DNA from: an uncultured Porphyromonadaceae bacterium
GTDB lineage: Bacteria > Bacteroidota > Bacteroidia > Bacteroidales > Barnesiellaceae_A
Direction of reading: 5' to 3'
Assembly: GCA_900542255.1 (NCBI GenBank)
Contig: UQMR01000105.1
Span: forward strand, 1 to 5,557
DNA: 5,557 bases
Shown: piece by piece, positions 1 to 5,557 of the stretch
Position numbering within the stretch: the first letter of the stretch is position 1
How the letters are laid out: every line of letters begins with the position of its first letter
Made by a program: the position numbers and the translations under genes
The notes under the pieces: generated by a model
Told to the model about the DNA's origin: nothing
The model's input: the letters and a program-made list of their open reading frames with translations, nothing else
The model's database searches: none

Positions 1-579
1 ATAATAATCTTTTACGCTGCCGGTGCCGCCATCCACGTCGTAGCCCGGTTCGTTGAGCCACAGGTCAAAGTCGTTTTGGGCAAAATGGAAGGTGCAATCT
101 TTGAAATTGACCAATATTACCAGGTATTGGCTTTCGGCAGCATTCTCTCCCGCAGGAAGTGATGGCGAAACGATATGACGGCCTAAAACTTTACCCGGTT
201 TCTTGGCAATCCCCGAATGGCTTTTCGTCAATTGCGCTTGCAGTTTTTTGGCAGGAACAAGGCGGCTTACGGTTTGTTGCTCCTCGTTGTCGCGGTTGTC
301 TATATTGTTTGCTGTCTGCGATGTGATACGTAATGAGCCATCGGCATCCATATCGACATATTTGAAGTAGCCGTCGTTGTCGCGGCGTATCAGGTAGCCG
401 TCGATGGTCGTAGTGTAATGGAGGTTTTCATCACCGTGTATTCTTATGGTGAGGGTGCTCCCATCGGGTTGTGTTATGGTTACCGGATTGGGGTTGGCTT
501 TTACCGCCACTGCTTTCTCTGTACCTCCGAGAGCGAGGCATATAATAAGCAGGAAGTGTAACAAGTAAGATTTTCTCAT
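1..579 (-). CDS. M6-family (immune inhibitor A-like) secreted metalloprotease, N-terminal part only
   Basis: This is the first 193 codons of a gene that runs off the left edge. The start is the ATG at 579, which opens a clear signal peptide: MRK, a hydrophobic core to about residue 18, and a likely signal peptidase I site near AVA (23-25). Cys14 is not in a good lipobox. Residues 29-75 (NPNPVTITQPDGSTLTIRIH, then HYTTTIDGYLIRRDNDGYFK) match the conserved N-terminal segment found ahead of M6 peptidase domains in Bacteroidales. From about 150 the catalytic domain seems to begin (YLVILVNFKDCTF), and GSVKDYY at 187-193 resembles the family's 'GSvkdYf..nS' block. The zinc-binding HExxH motif should lie further on and is not in the window, so catalytic competence cannot be judged. 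The family consists of secreted zinc endopeptidases, often carrying T9SS sorting domains in this phylum. Family call is from remembered motifs, not a search. Confidence 0.8.
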   Translation of the reverse strand, partial: MRKSYLLHFLLIICLALGGTEKAVAVKANPNPVTITQPDGSTLTIRIHGDENLHYTTTIDGYLIRRDNDGYFKYVDMDADGSLRITSQTANNIDNRDNEEQQTVSRLVPAKKLQAQLTKSHSGIAKKPGKVLGRHIVSPSLPAGENAAESQYLVILVNFKDCTFHFAQNDFDLWLNEPGYDVDGGTGSVKDYY

Positions 580-729
580 AGAAATAGTTTTGGGCGTTTT
601 TGTATTATACACATGTATTGAGGCGTATCATAATGAGTAGCAGGCTATCTGTATAGGATTGAGCGTGTCGTATACTCCGGCTCTCTCTTTGTCGACGATT
701 AGCATCGTACCCATGTATGTTTTACAAAG

Positions 730-760
730 GTTGTGGCCAATCGAAACGATTGGCCACAAC
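730..760 (-). terminator. Perfect 14-bp inverted repeat, probable terminator of the repeat-protein gene
   Basis: GTTGTGGCCAATCG (730-743) and CGATTGGCCACAAC (747-760) pair perfectly around a 3-nt loop. The hairpin begins 17 nt after the stop codon of the minus-strand gene that ends at 778, the usual place for an intrinsic terminator. The minus-strand tail is CTTTGTAAAAC, a weak U-tract, so termination may be inefficient or the hairpin may mainly protect the 3' end. Confidence 0.65.
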
Positions 761-777
761 CCGCTGATGGGTGAGCC

Positions 778-1005
778 TTATCGGCTGATGGCTATTTTCT
801 TTACATCGTTGTTGATTTTGACGATGTAAATGCCACGTTGCTCTATGCTAAACGATGTTGTACCGTAAATAGCTCTTGCTTCTATTTTCTTACCGGTAAT
901 GTCGTATATTTCAACGTTGGTACGAGTACTGTTTTCGGGTGTAACCGTAACAATGTTGCCTTGTACTTTTACAGTATTTTGCGTTGTGATACTTTTTACG
1001 GCATT
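778..1005 (-). other. Region encoding the T9SS C-terminal sorting domain
   Basis: Codes for residues 780-854 of the repeat protein. The hallmark pattern is visible: NIVTV strand, VEIYDITGKKI near 810-820, FSIEQRGIYIVKIN near 831-844 and a short basic end, KKIAISR. In the family this domain is the signal for outer-membrane export by the PorT/Sov-type machinery and is cleaved on the way. No T9SS machinery genes are in the window. Confidence 0.85.
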
Positions 1006-3342
1006 TTCAATACCCGGGATAACGATGGTCGCTACGGTATTATTATAGCTGTAATCTAATTTTAAGATGTAAATGCCTTCTTCTCCCTCAGGAACTGTAT
1101 AAGTAAGAAGATAGGTACCTATATAAGTTTCATAATCATATATATAGTTTGATATAGCGAGGGGAGATGTTGCATCGCAGTTATCATAGAGCGAAAGGGA
1201 TATGTAACTTGTTGAAGAAACAGAGAAATCGCCCATTCCTAATTCTACAGAGTACCATACGGGCATTGAACGGGAAGATTCGGGGAAGATAATCTCACCT
1301 TCTTTGTCGATGACAATAGGATTGCTGCACGATTCGCCGGGTTCAAGTTCTTTCTCTTCTATGGTGAGTGTCTTGTTATCTTGTGCCGAGAGCGTGACTA
1401 CATTGATATAAAGGACCTCTCCTGCTGTAACGATGAATTGTCCGTTGAATATTGTACCGGATTCGTTGCTTTTCGTAATGTTGGTACCGTAGTCCGAGCA
1501 GTCGCCTTCTTTGACAATAACTTTCGATTGGTAGCGATAATCGGCACTTTGCTCATAAGTGATGTCGGAGCTGACGATAATTTTGCACTCGCTGGTAGCC
1601 GTGTATTTGTACCATGTGTTGAGTACGGCCTTCGGCAGATTGATTACTCCGGCTTCAACTTCTGTCGCTGTTTCGCACGACTCGCCTTCCTGGTACTCCT
1701 CTTCCGACAAGAAGAAGGTGGTTGCATATTCTATGTTTTCAAATTTTATGATGTAGGTGTTTCCGGCGACAACTTCTGTCTTTGTCACAGTACCGCTCTT
1801 TACTGACGTGAGCGTGCCGCTATATGCCGAGCATCCTGCGGGGAACGATACGTTGATGGTGATGTCTGTATCAATCAGCAACCATCCGTTCAGCGTTGCA
1901 GTATATTGGTAGTACTTTTCGCTGCCGGCTTGCAGGTTGTTCTCTCCGGCTACGGCATCGAGCGGGTTCGTGCAAATATCGCCTTGTTCTATCGTTTCGT
2001 ATGATACGACAAACGGGAAACCGTTCATTCCTTCGTTGCAGGTCCATGCAATGATATAGGTGCTACCGCCGTTTACCTCGTTCTTGATGTAGTTTTGTCC
2101 CTGTTGCATGGGTGAATAAGGATTGTTGGCATCATAGAGTGCCACTTGGGTGCTGCTGCTTAATATCTCGGCTGCCGTGGCATCGACAATGAGGAAGCAG
2201 GGGTCTCCTTCGGGTACGGTTATGCTATAATAGTAAGTGCCGTTATATTGCGGTGTGTTGTATTCGCCGTCGGTGATTACGATAGGATTGCTTCTCGAAT
2301 CGCCCGGTTGAGCGGGTTCCACCGTGATGTTGAAGGTTTCATCGGTTTCGGTAGTCTCGGTCTTCTCGATGCAAAGCAGGTAAGTCGTATTTGCAAATAC
2401 TTCGCAACGAATGGCAAAATATCCGTTGATGCTTGCGTAGGGGCTGTAATCGTAGCAGGTTTTGTATATGTTGAGGCTTCCTCCTGCGAGACTGTACTCA
2501 GACGATACAATCATGAAACCGGCCTCGGTGGTTGTATATTGATACCAATATGTACCGGCCTCTTTGGGTAAGATGTTGTCGGTATCGACGGCGTCGAAAG
2601 GCATGTCGCATGAAGAGCCTACGGTAGGATGCGTCAGCAGGAATGTTGCCATTAAAGGAGAGTAGGTATTCAACTTAACAATGTATGTTTTGCCGGCTTC
2701 AACACCATATTTAGCAATATATTTCCCGTTGAGGGTCGATGTTGTAAGGCTCTCTTGAGTGCCGTCGCATCCTTCGCTAATAAAAAGAGAAGAAGGATAT
2801 CCACCGAAAGTCATTTCCAATAAACCATCCTCGGGGCAAGTATAGGAGATGTAGGTGGGATTGTTTGTATAAGTACTTGTGTCGTAATAAGAAGGTACAA
2901 AAAATTCACCTTCTTCCGTGGCAATGATGGGGTCTTCACAGCTTGCTCCTTTTTCAACGTCGGCATCAGTTAGTGTTACGGTAAATTCTACTGATGCAGA
3001 ATAGTATGCACTTACTGTAAGATATACGGTTTGTCCTCTTTTTATGGGGTATATTCGAGTGTTGCTTGTGGTAATGCCATTGATGGTTGTGTTATAAGAG
3101 CCATCTTCCGATAGTCTGACGCTGGTAGAAGGGTCTGCCATTTCTACTGTAAGTAATTTCCCTTGTTCTTCTGGTGCAGTGTAAACATAATAAACATTGT
3201 TTTCACCCGTACTGCTTTCAAATGTGTAAGTGTTGTACCCTTCTTGTAAGGGAAGGGCTGTGTCAACAGTTGTTTGTGAATAAAGTGAGAAGAATACACA
3301 CATTAGAAATGTTGAGAGTAATTGTCTTTTCATAATCATCAT
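778..3342 (-). CDS. Secreted seven-repeat protein with T9SS type A C-terminal sorting domain
   Basis: A complete 854-residue protein. Residues 1-23 are a signal peptide ending in the Bacteroidota-like SLYSQ; cleavage is probably before Thr24. Residues 24-776 are seven tandem beta-rich repeats, starting at about 24, 129, 240, 345, 451, 551 and 667. Each follows the plan E-x-G-x-S-C-x-x-P-I, then an acidic/Gly turn, a Y-x-YT-A strand, and a late 'aG-x-tY-i-k' strand. This recalls the 'DDCxxAixL...WYxFTA...AGTTYYIRV' repeats and PPC-like beta-sandwiches of other Bacteroidota secreted proteins. Residues 780-854 are a T9SS sorting domain (VEIYDITGKKI, then RGIYIVKIN and a KKIAISR end). The protein should cross the inner membrane by Sec and the outer membrane by T9SS, and be anchored or released. 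I see no enzyme motif; adhesion or binding is a guess. ATG at 3342, 3339 and 3333 are all possible; the last gives a standard MKR signal-peptide start. It has its own promoter and terminator. Confidence 0.9.
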   Translation of the reverse strand: MMIMKRQLLSTFLMCVFFSLYSQTTVDTALPLQEGYNTYTFESSTGENNVYYVYTAPEEQGKLLTVEMADPSTSVRLSEDGSYNTTINGITTSNTRIYPIKRGQTVYLTVSAYYSASVEFTVTLTDADVEKGASCEDPIIATEEGEFFVPSYYDTSTYTNNPTYISYTCPEDGLLEMTFGGYPSSLFISEGCDGTQESLTTSTLNGKYIAKYGVEAGKTYIVKLNTYSPLMATFLLTHPTVGSSCDMPFDAVDTDNILPKEAGTYWYQYTTTEAGFMIVSSEYSLAGGSLNIYKTCYDYSPYASINGYFAIRCEVFANTTYLLCIEKTETTETDETFNITVEPAQPGDSRSNPIVITDGEYNTPQYNGTYYYSITVPEGDPCFLIVDATAAEILSSSTQVALYDANNPYSPMQQGQNYIKNEVNGGSTYIIAWTCNEGMNGFPFVVSYETIEQGDICTNPLDAVAGENNLQAGSEKYYQYTATLNGWLLIDTDITINVSFPAGCSAYSGTLTSVKSGTVTKTEVVAGNTYIIKFENIEYATTFFLSEEEYQEGESCETATEVEAGVINLPKAVLNTWYKYTATSECKIIVSSDITYEQSADYRYQSKVIVKEGDCSDYGTNITKSNESGTIFNGQFIVTAGEVLYINVVTLSAQDNKTLTIEEKELEPGESCSNPIVIDKEGEIIFPESSRSMPVWYSVELGMGDFSVSSTSYISLSLYDNCDATSPLAISNYIYDYETYIGTYLLTYTVPEGEEGIYILKLDYSYNNTVATIVIPGIENAVKSITTQNTVKVQGNIVTVTPENSTRTNVEIYDITGKKIEARAIYGTTSFSIEQRGIYIVKINNDVKKIAISR
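1015..3273 (-). repeat. Seven tandem protein-level repeats (about 100-116 residues each)
   Basis: The repeats occupy about 2959-3273, 2626-2958, 2311-2625, 1993-2310, 1693-1992, 1345-1692 and 1015-1344. They are diverged: the similarity is clear in the protein (openers EKGASCEDPI, VGSSCDMPF, PGDSRSNPI, EQGDICTNPL, QEGESCETA, PGESCSNPI) but not as long identical DNA. Repeat 1 lacks the opener and is the most degenerate. The divergence argues for old duplications rather than recent slippage. Confidence 0.8.
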
Positions 3343-3399
3343 GTGTTAAGTTGTTATTATTATGGTGTTATAAGTTGCTATTTTAATCGTATCCGGCCG

Positions 3400-3430
3400 C
3401 TAATGTATAATAATTTATTGAAGAAACAAT
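3400..3430 (-). promoter_or_regulatory. Predicted Bacteroidota housekeeping promoter of the repeat-protein gene
   Basis: Read on the minus strand: ATTG (3427-3430), exactly 19 nt, then TACATTAG (3400-3407). This fits the TTTG-N19-TAnnTTTG consensus with one mismatch in each box. Transcription would begin near 3390-3396 and give an A/T-rich leader of about 50 nt before the ATG at 3342, without a Shine-Dalgarno sequence, as is normal in the phylum. Confidence 0.55.
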
Positions 3431-3445
3431 GATAGAAAGAGGGAT

Positions 3446-3479
3446 AAAAAGGGGATATGCCTATATGGAAAAAGGCATA
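3446..3479 (-). terminator. Intrinsic terminator of the TPR-HTH gene
   Basis: On the minus strand the arms TATGCCT and AGGCATA (3473-3479 and 3456-3462) pair perfectly around a 10-nt loop, followed by TCCCC and five T (3446-3450). It lies about 38 nt after the stop codon at 3518. The 7-bp stem is modest, but the position and T-run fit a rho-independent terminator. Confidence 0.6.
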
Positions 3480-3517
3480 GAAAAGTTATTATTTAATTTG
3501 TTTTTAGGCTGTTAGGA

Positions 3518-5143
3518 TTATAGCTGGCTTAAAAAAGAATAAAGAGCCTTGGAATTTTCCAATCCCATCTTCTTGGCGATAAGCTGCTTCTTCTTTTTGC
3601 AATATTCGGGGGTGATATTGAGCAGCAATGCTATCTCTTTGGTGCTTAGGTTCAGATATACGAGAGAGAGAAAGCGTATGTCTTGTGCGCTCAGTTCGGG
3701 ATATTGTTCTTTGAGGGCGTTGATGAAAGCGTCATTCCGCTGTTCGAAGTAGGTAGAGAAGTGCTTCCACTCCTCGTTGTCGTTGAGCATTTTCAGCAGC
3801 TGCCTGATACTCTCCTTCAAAGATGTATCGTTCGACTTTTTTATGGCTTCGGTTTCCGATATGGTATCGATGATTTTATATATCAAGTCATTGCGATTGG
3901 CCATCATCATGGCTTTCGACATCAACTCCTTGTCTTTCAACTCCAACTCATGATGGTATCGCTCTTCTTCGAGCTGCCTTCGGGCTTGTTGTTCTTGGAG
4001 TTGGTTTTGCAGAAGTTGTTGGTTCTGCCTCTCGCGTTCCAGTTCGAGGCCGATGATTCTTTTTTGCTGTTTGCTTTTGATGGTTTGATTGATGAGCGCC
4101 CATATGAGAATGATGGCGATAATCACCGATAACGCGATAAAGATGTAGCTGTTGCGGCTTTGTATGCGATACTCCTCTATCTCTTTTTCCCGACGGAACA
4201 GCTCAAACTGTATGCGGCTGTTCTCAAATTGCTTTCTCCCTTGGATGTTATATAGGGTGTCGATTGTTGCAATGAGAGAGTCTTTGGCCGCAAGGGCTTT
4301 GTCGTAAGCGCCTGTTTCGGCATAAGCAGCAGAAAGAATCCCGAAAAGCTCCCTTCGCTCTTCTAAGTTGATCTCTTTTTTGGGGAGGCAGCGTTCTATT
4401 GTCTCTATGAGGGCCGTATGATTGCCGGTGACGCTGTATACGTTGGCAAGAGCCAATTCGGCGTAGCTTTGCAATAAAGGGTCTTGCAGCTCTTGGGCTT
4501 GACGGTAACTCGTAAGAGCCGTTTCGAGCGCTTTATGGGTATCTCCTTTTCGTAAGTAGATACCGGCTTTCATCGTGTTTAGCTGAGTGAGCTCTTCGGG
4601 GCGGTTCCCCAGGAATTTTTCGGCGATGTAGATGTATTGTTCACTCAGAGGCAGGTTGTTGCTCATTGCAGAGGCATTGGCTATGTTCATGGCGCATCCG
4701 CCGATAAAGAGGCTGTCGGAAGAACCTTTTACCGTATTATATACGAGCGTATAATACTCGATGGCTTTGTCGTATTTGTGGTCGAGCATATATACGCCGG
4801 CAATATTGTTGAGGATGCTCATCTCGTGCCGCTTGTCGAGGTGGTCTAATGCGATTTTGTATGCTTCGAGGAATGCGTCGAGGGCATCGCTGTAATTGAG
4901 TAGTTCGGCATAGTTGATGCCGATATTGGTCAAAACCCAAAACAGCTCCTCCTGTGAGTTCTTCTGGGTGGCGATTGTGCGAGCTTCTTGCAGTAAGTTG
5001 AGTGATAATTGGTGGTCTTTTTCGATAGATGCCTTTATGGCCACTTGTATGAGGCTGTCGCAGTAATCTTCGGCATGAGAGGCCGGGAAGATATGCAACA
5101 GGGATAGTAAGATGATTATAAAGGTATATCGCCTTGTTTTCAT
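3518..5143 (-). CDS. Membrane-bound TPR regulator with C-terminal LuxR-like HTH
   Basis: A 541-residue protein from the ATG at 5143. This start was chosen because it opens a clean signal sequence (MKTRRYTFIIILLSLL to about SHA, 22-24). An in-frame ATG at 5221 would add 26 residues that bury the signal and the promoter. Residues 26-300 form about seven TPR units (best at 69-102, 108-141, 185-219, 223-256 and 261-299). A single membrane helix lies at 333-351 (YIFIALSVIIAIILIWALI), followed by a Gln/Glu/Arg-rich coiled coil at about 355-415. Residues 484-541 form an HTH: LSAQDIRFLSLVYLNLSTKE, then IALLLNITPEYCKKKK and a KKMGL end, the GerE/LuxR pattern. The inferred topology is periplasmic TPRs with coiled coil and DNA-binding domain in the cytoplasm, making a one-component transmembrane regulator. 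No kinase or receiver domain is present. Signal and targets are unknown; the downstream secreted-protein gene is a possible target. Confidence 0.85.
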   Translation of the reverse strand: MKTRRYTFIIILLSLLHIFPASHAEDYCDSLIQVAIKASIEKDHQLSLNLLQEARTIATQKNSQEELFWVLTNIGINYAELLNYSDALDAFLEAYKIALDHLDKRHEMSILNNIAGVYMLDHKYDKAIEYYTLVYNTVKGSSDSLFIGGCAMNIANASAMSNNLPLSEQYIYIAEKFLGNRPEELTQLNTMKAGIYLRKGDTHKALETALTSYRQAQELQDPLLQSYAELALANVYSVTGNHTALIETIERCLPKKEINLEERRELFGILSAAYAETGAYDKALAAKDSLIATIDTLYNIQGRKQFENSRIQFELFRREKEIEEYRIQSRNSYIFIALSVIIAIILIWALINQTIKSKQQKRIIGLELERERQNQQLLQNQLQEQQARRQLEEERYHHELELKDKELMSKAMMMANRNDLIYKIIDTISETEAIKKSNDTSLKESIRQLLKMLNDNEEWKHFSTYFEQRNDAFINALKEQYPELSAQDIRFLSLVYLNLSTKEIALLLNITPEYCKKKKQLIAKKMGLENSKALYSFLSQL

Positions 5144-5149
5144 GATGGG

Positions 5150-5180
5150 CAAATATACAATTTTTTTGGCTTTGATAAAA
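5150..5180 (-). promoter_or_regulatory. Predicted promoter of the TPR-HTH gene, almost touching the start codon
   Basis: TATATTTG (5150-5157, minus strand) is a perfect TAnnTTTG box. Nineteen nt upstream is TTTT (5177-5180), a one-mismatch version of the TTTG box. Only six nt (CCCATC) separate the downstream box from the ATG at 5143, so the mRNA would have a leader of about 0-6 nt. The box falls inside the longer in-frame extension that starts at 5221, which further argues against that start. Confidence 0.55.
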
Positions 5181-5239
5181 AATGTAAAGTCTTTTCTTAT
5201 AGGGGATACCGCATGAAACATGAATATATAATCTGCGTG

Positions 5240-5279
5240 GGGCGGCTGTGTGGAAATGATTTCTCAGGCTGCCCTTTTT
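5240..5279 (+). terminator. Possible plus-strand hairpin with T-run, purpose unclear
   Basis: GGGCGGCT (5240-5247) can pair with GGCTGCCC (5267-5274), using two G-U pairs, and is followed directly by five T (5275-5279). A small inner stem GAAA/TTTC (5253-5256, 5260-5263) could form in the loop. It has the shape of a rho-independent terminator, but no plus-strand gene is seen upstream of it. Confidence 0.25.
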
Positions 5280-5452
5280 CTGTGTGTGCTGGGGTTATCT
5301 TCTGCTTGTTTCGACAGAATGGTATATTTTTTCGCTCTGTGCGGCAGATTGTCCGACGAAACGCAGGGCGCAGGATATGGGCGTGGGGTGCAATGTGCGC
5401 GAAGCGGATGAATTTCCCGGGAAGGAACGAGAAATTTTTGTGGTACAAAATG

Positions 5453-5485
5453 AAAAAGGAGTTAAGCATTCGGCTTAACTCCTTT
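5453..5485 (-). terminator. Strong intrinsic terminator of the tRNA-Pro transcript
   Basis: AAAGGAGTTAAGC (5455-5467) and GCTTAACTCCTTT (5473-5485) form a perfect 13-bp stem with a 5-nt loop. Read on the minus strand it starts 11 nt after the tRNA 3' end and finishes in five T. The other strand has a weaker T-rich tail (TCTTTC), so some bidirectional activity is possible. Confidence 0.8.
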
Positions 5486-5496
5486 CTTTCCATTAG

Positions 5497-5557
5497 TCGG
5501 GGTGACTGGATTCGAACCAGCGACAACACGCCCCCCAGACGTGTACTCTAACCGGGC
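5497..5557 (-). tRNA. tRNA-Pro (anticodon GGG), 5' end cut by the window edge
   Basis: Sixty-one nt of a tRNA are present, lacking about 15 nt of the 5' end (5' acceptor strand and start of the D arm). The anticodon stem is CACGT/GCGTG (5539-5543, 5527-5531) with loop CTGGGGG. The anticodon GGG is at 5534-5536, followed by the G37 typical of proline tRNAs. The T arm is GCTGG-TTCGAAT-CCAGT, the 3' acceptor strand is CACCCCG (5498-5504), and the discriminator A is at 5497. No CCA is encoded (the sequence continues CTAA), so it must be added after transcription. It should read CCC and CCU proline codons. Confidence 0.93.

Larger units (their letters stand above)
5144..5452. other. Intergenic region without a credible gene
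   Basis: About 310 bp between the TPR-HTH gene and the tRNA terminator. It holds the promoter at 5150-5180 and a possible plus-strand hairpin with a T-run at 5240-5279. Open frames of 110-112 codons exist on both strands, but each runs through the tRNA or its terminator, has no recognisable domain and has a composition unlike the neighbouring proteins. A 10-bp palindrome, TTCCCGGGAA (5414-5423), is probably chance. Confidence 0.6.

Noticed and set aside
604..616. TATAAT-like box (604-609, minus strand) upstream of the M6 protease start
   Set aside because: It matches the E. coli -10 hexamer rather than TAnnTTTG, and no good upstream box is present at 19 nt; in an A/T-rich leader this can arise by chance.
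763..791. Direct repeat GCTGATGG (763-770 and 784-791) at the 3' end of the repeat-protein gene
   Set aside because: Only 8 bp, spanning the stop codon, with no insertion between the copies; not convincing as a target-site duplication or attachment site.
1381..1806. 141-codon plus-strand open frame
   Set aside because: It lies wholly antisense to the repeat protein, is Cys/Phe-rich with no family resemblance, and has no promoter; it is a shadow of the real gene.
3683..4132. 149-codon plus-strand open frame
   Set aside because: It is antisense to the coiled-coil and HTH part of the regulator; its Leu/Phe-rich runs mirror the Glu/Gln/Lys codons of the coiled coil.
5144..5221. In-frame extension of the TPR-HTH gene to an ATG at 5221 (567 residues)
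   Set aside because: The extra 26 residues precede an evident signal peptide, and the segment contains the promoter boxes at 5150-5180.
5197..5551. Open frames of 110 codons (minus) and 112 codons (plus) at the right end
   Set aside because: Both read through the tRNA and its terminator (for example GDWIRTSDN comes from the tRNA T arm), and neither has a recognisable domain.
5497..5557. tRNA as an integration site for a mobile element
   Set aside because: No integrase gene and no repeated tRNA 3' end are seen in the 350 bp downstream of the tRNA, and its terminator is intact.

Overview
The window looks like a chromosomal segment of a Bacteroidota bacterium, most likely a gut-type Bacteroidales. 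The reasons are a type IX secretion (T9SS) C-terminal sorting domain, promoter boxes of the TTTG-N19-TAnnTTTG type, A/T-rich leaders without Shine-Dalgarno sequences, and a TPR-transmembrane-HTH regulator of a kind common in that phylum. I cannot name the genus from sequence alone. Every gene I can support lies on the minus strand, so transcription runs from right to left.

Layout from right to left (direction of transcription): (i) the 3' three quarters of a tRNA-Pro with anticodon GGG, cut by the right edge and followed by a strong intrinsic terminator; (ii) about 310 bp with no credible gene, which holds the promoter of the next gene and an unexplained plus-strand hairpin; (iii) a 541-residue membrane protein with a signal sequence, about seven periplasmic TPR helices pairs, one membrane helix, a cytoplasmic coiled coil and a LuxR-like HTH; (iv) a compact junction with the terminator of that gene and, about 20 bp further, the promoter of the next; (v) an 854-residue secreted protein made of a signal peptide, seven tandem beta-rich repeats of about 100-116 residues and a T9SS sorting domain; (vi) a perfect 14-bp inverted repeat just after its stop codon, probably a terminator; (vii) the first 193 codons of an M6-family (immune inhibitor A-like) metalloprotease, cut by the left edge before its catalytic motif.

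Each gene appears to have its own transcription unit. The shared theme of the two left-hand genes is export: a large repetitive surface or secreted protein beside a secreted protease. The TPR-HTH protein could be a membrane-bound one-component regulator of neighbouring cell-surface genes, but only proximity supports that link. I see no mobile element, CRISPR array or clearly new defence-type system. The most informative signals are the all-or-none cysteine pairs across the seven repeats, and a promoter box only 6 nt from the start codon of the regulator, which predicts a leaderless or nearly leaderless mRNA.
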